From NCBI GenBank assembly GCA_920105625.2, contig OV050031.1, positions 44,948,925 to 45,012,924 on the forward strand: a DNA stretch of 64,000 nucleotides, read 5' to 3'. Under the pieces are notes generated by a model. It made no database searches. It was not told the DNA's origin and saw nothing but the letters and a program-made list of their open reading frames with translations. The translations under genes were made by a program, and so were the position numbers. Shown in pieces: positions 63,604 through 64,000 of this stretch; within the stretch, counting starts at the first letter, position 1, and every line of letters begins with the position of its first letter. The stretch comes from Clusia tigrina. Lineage: Eukaryota; Arthropoda; Insecta; Diptera; Clusiidae.

Positions 63604-64000
63604 AAATGTTCAATGGTAATGCAATTTAATTTTAATTAGCATTGGAATTGTCAATGGAAATGCAATTTTATTTTCATTTGTATTGAAATTTTCAGTGGTA
63701 ATGCAATTTAATTGTAATATGCATTACAATTTTCAATGGTAAAGCAATTGCGTTTTAGTTAGCATTGGAATTTTCAATGGTAATGCAATTTAATTTTATT
63801 TCCTTTGAAATTTTCAATGGTAATACAATTTAATTTGAATTTTCATTGGAATTGTCAATGGAAATGCAATTTAATTGTGATAAGCATTGGAATTTTCAAT
63901 GTTAATGCAATTTAATTTTAATTAGCATTGATATTTTCAATGGTAATGCCATTTCATTTTGTTTAGCAGTAAAATGTTTAACTTAATTGAAATTAGAATT
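63604..64000 (+). repeat. Satellite array resumes in normal orientation
   Basis: About 400 bases of the same monomer run to the window edge, in the order seen in main-array strings ('gtattgaaattttcagtgg', 'gcaattgcgttttag', 'atttcattttgtttagcag'). There is no gene. The array therefore continues beyond the transposon-rich interruption rather than ending at it. Confidence 0.94.

Overview
This window is almost wholly satellite DNA from what looks like an animal, most likely insect, genome. There are no bacterial-style genes, operons, rRNA, tRNA or CRISPR. The insect assignment is an inference from the transposons: a copia element primed by an internal piece of initiator tRNA-Met (the arrangement known from Drosophila copia), remnants of an R1/I-group non-LTR element, and a scrap of a Ty3/gypsy-type element with a tRNA-Lys-type primer site. 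I cannot name the species or the satellite.

Layout. Bases 1-16859 and 21304-58472 are an unbroken, A+T-rich (about 76% in a typical unit) tandem array of a roughly 41-bp monomer (exemplar 3224-3264), all in one orientation. It is organised in higher-order blocks: a 2941-bp tandem duplication (2000-7881), a pair of 2920-bp blocks 4786 bp apart (8121-11040 and 12907-15826), and long-range copies at offsets of about 13.5-13.7 kb and 34.9 kb. One marker monomer carrying GATATC occurs about 24 times and tracks these blocks.

A full-length Ty1/copia retrotransposon (16860-21303, minus strand) sits in the array. It has two identical 231-bp LTRs, a GAGTT target duplication, a primer site, a polypurine tract and one 1286-codon gag-pol frame. 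The empty target site survives in a paralogous stretch of satellite at 11537, so the insertion is clean and younger than that duplication. The integrase region seems to lack about 20-25 residues by an in-frame deletion.

The right end (58.4-63.6 kb) is different. The satellite is decayed, partly inverted, and broken up by three older transposon fragments: an R1-like ORF1 piece (about 58473-59128, minus), an R1-like ORF2 piece with a deletion, two frameshifts and a stop codon (about 59942-62736, minus), and an LTR-primer-site-gag fragment of a gypsy-type element (about 62933-63603, plus). Satellite resumes from 63604 to the end.

No gene here is likely to serve the host. Apart from the copia proteins, every protein-like stretch is a dead mobile-element remnant. 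Satellite comparisons were made by eye at anchor points, so identities between anchors are not quantified.
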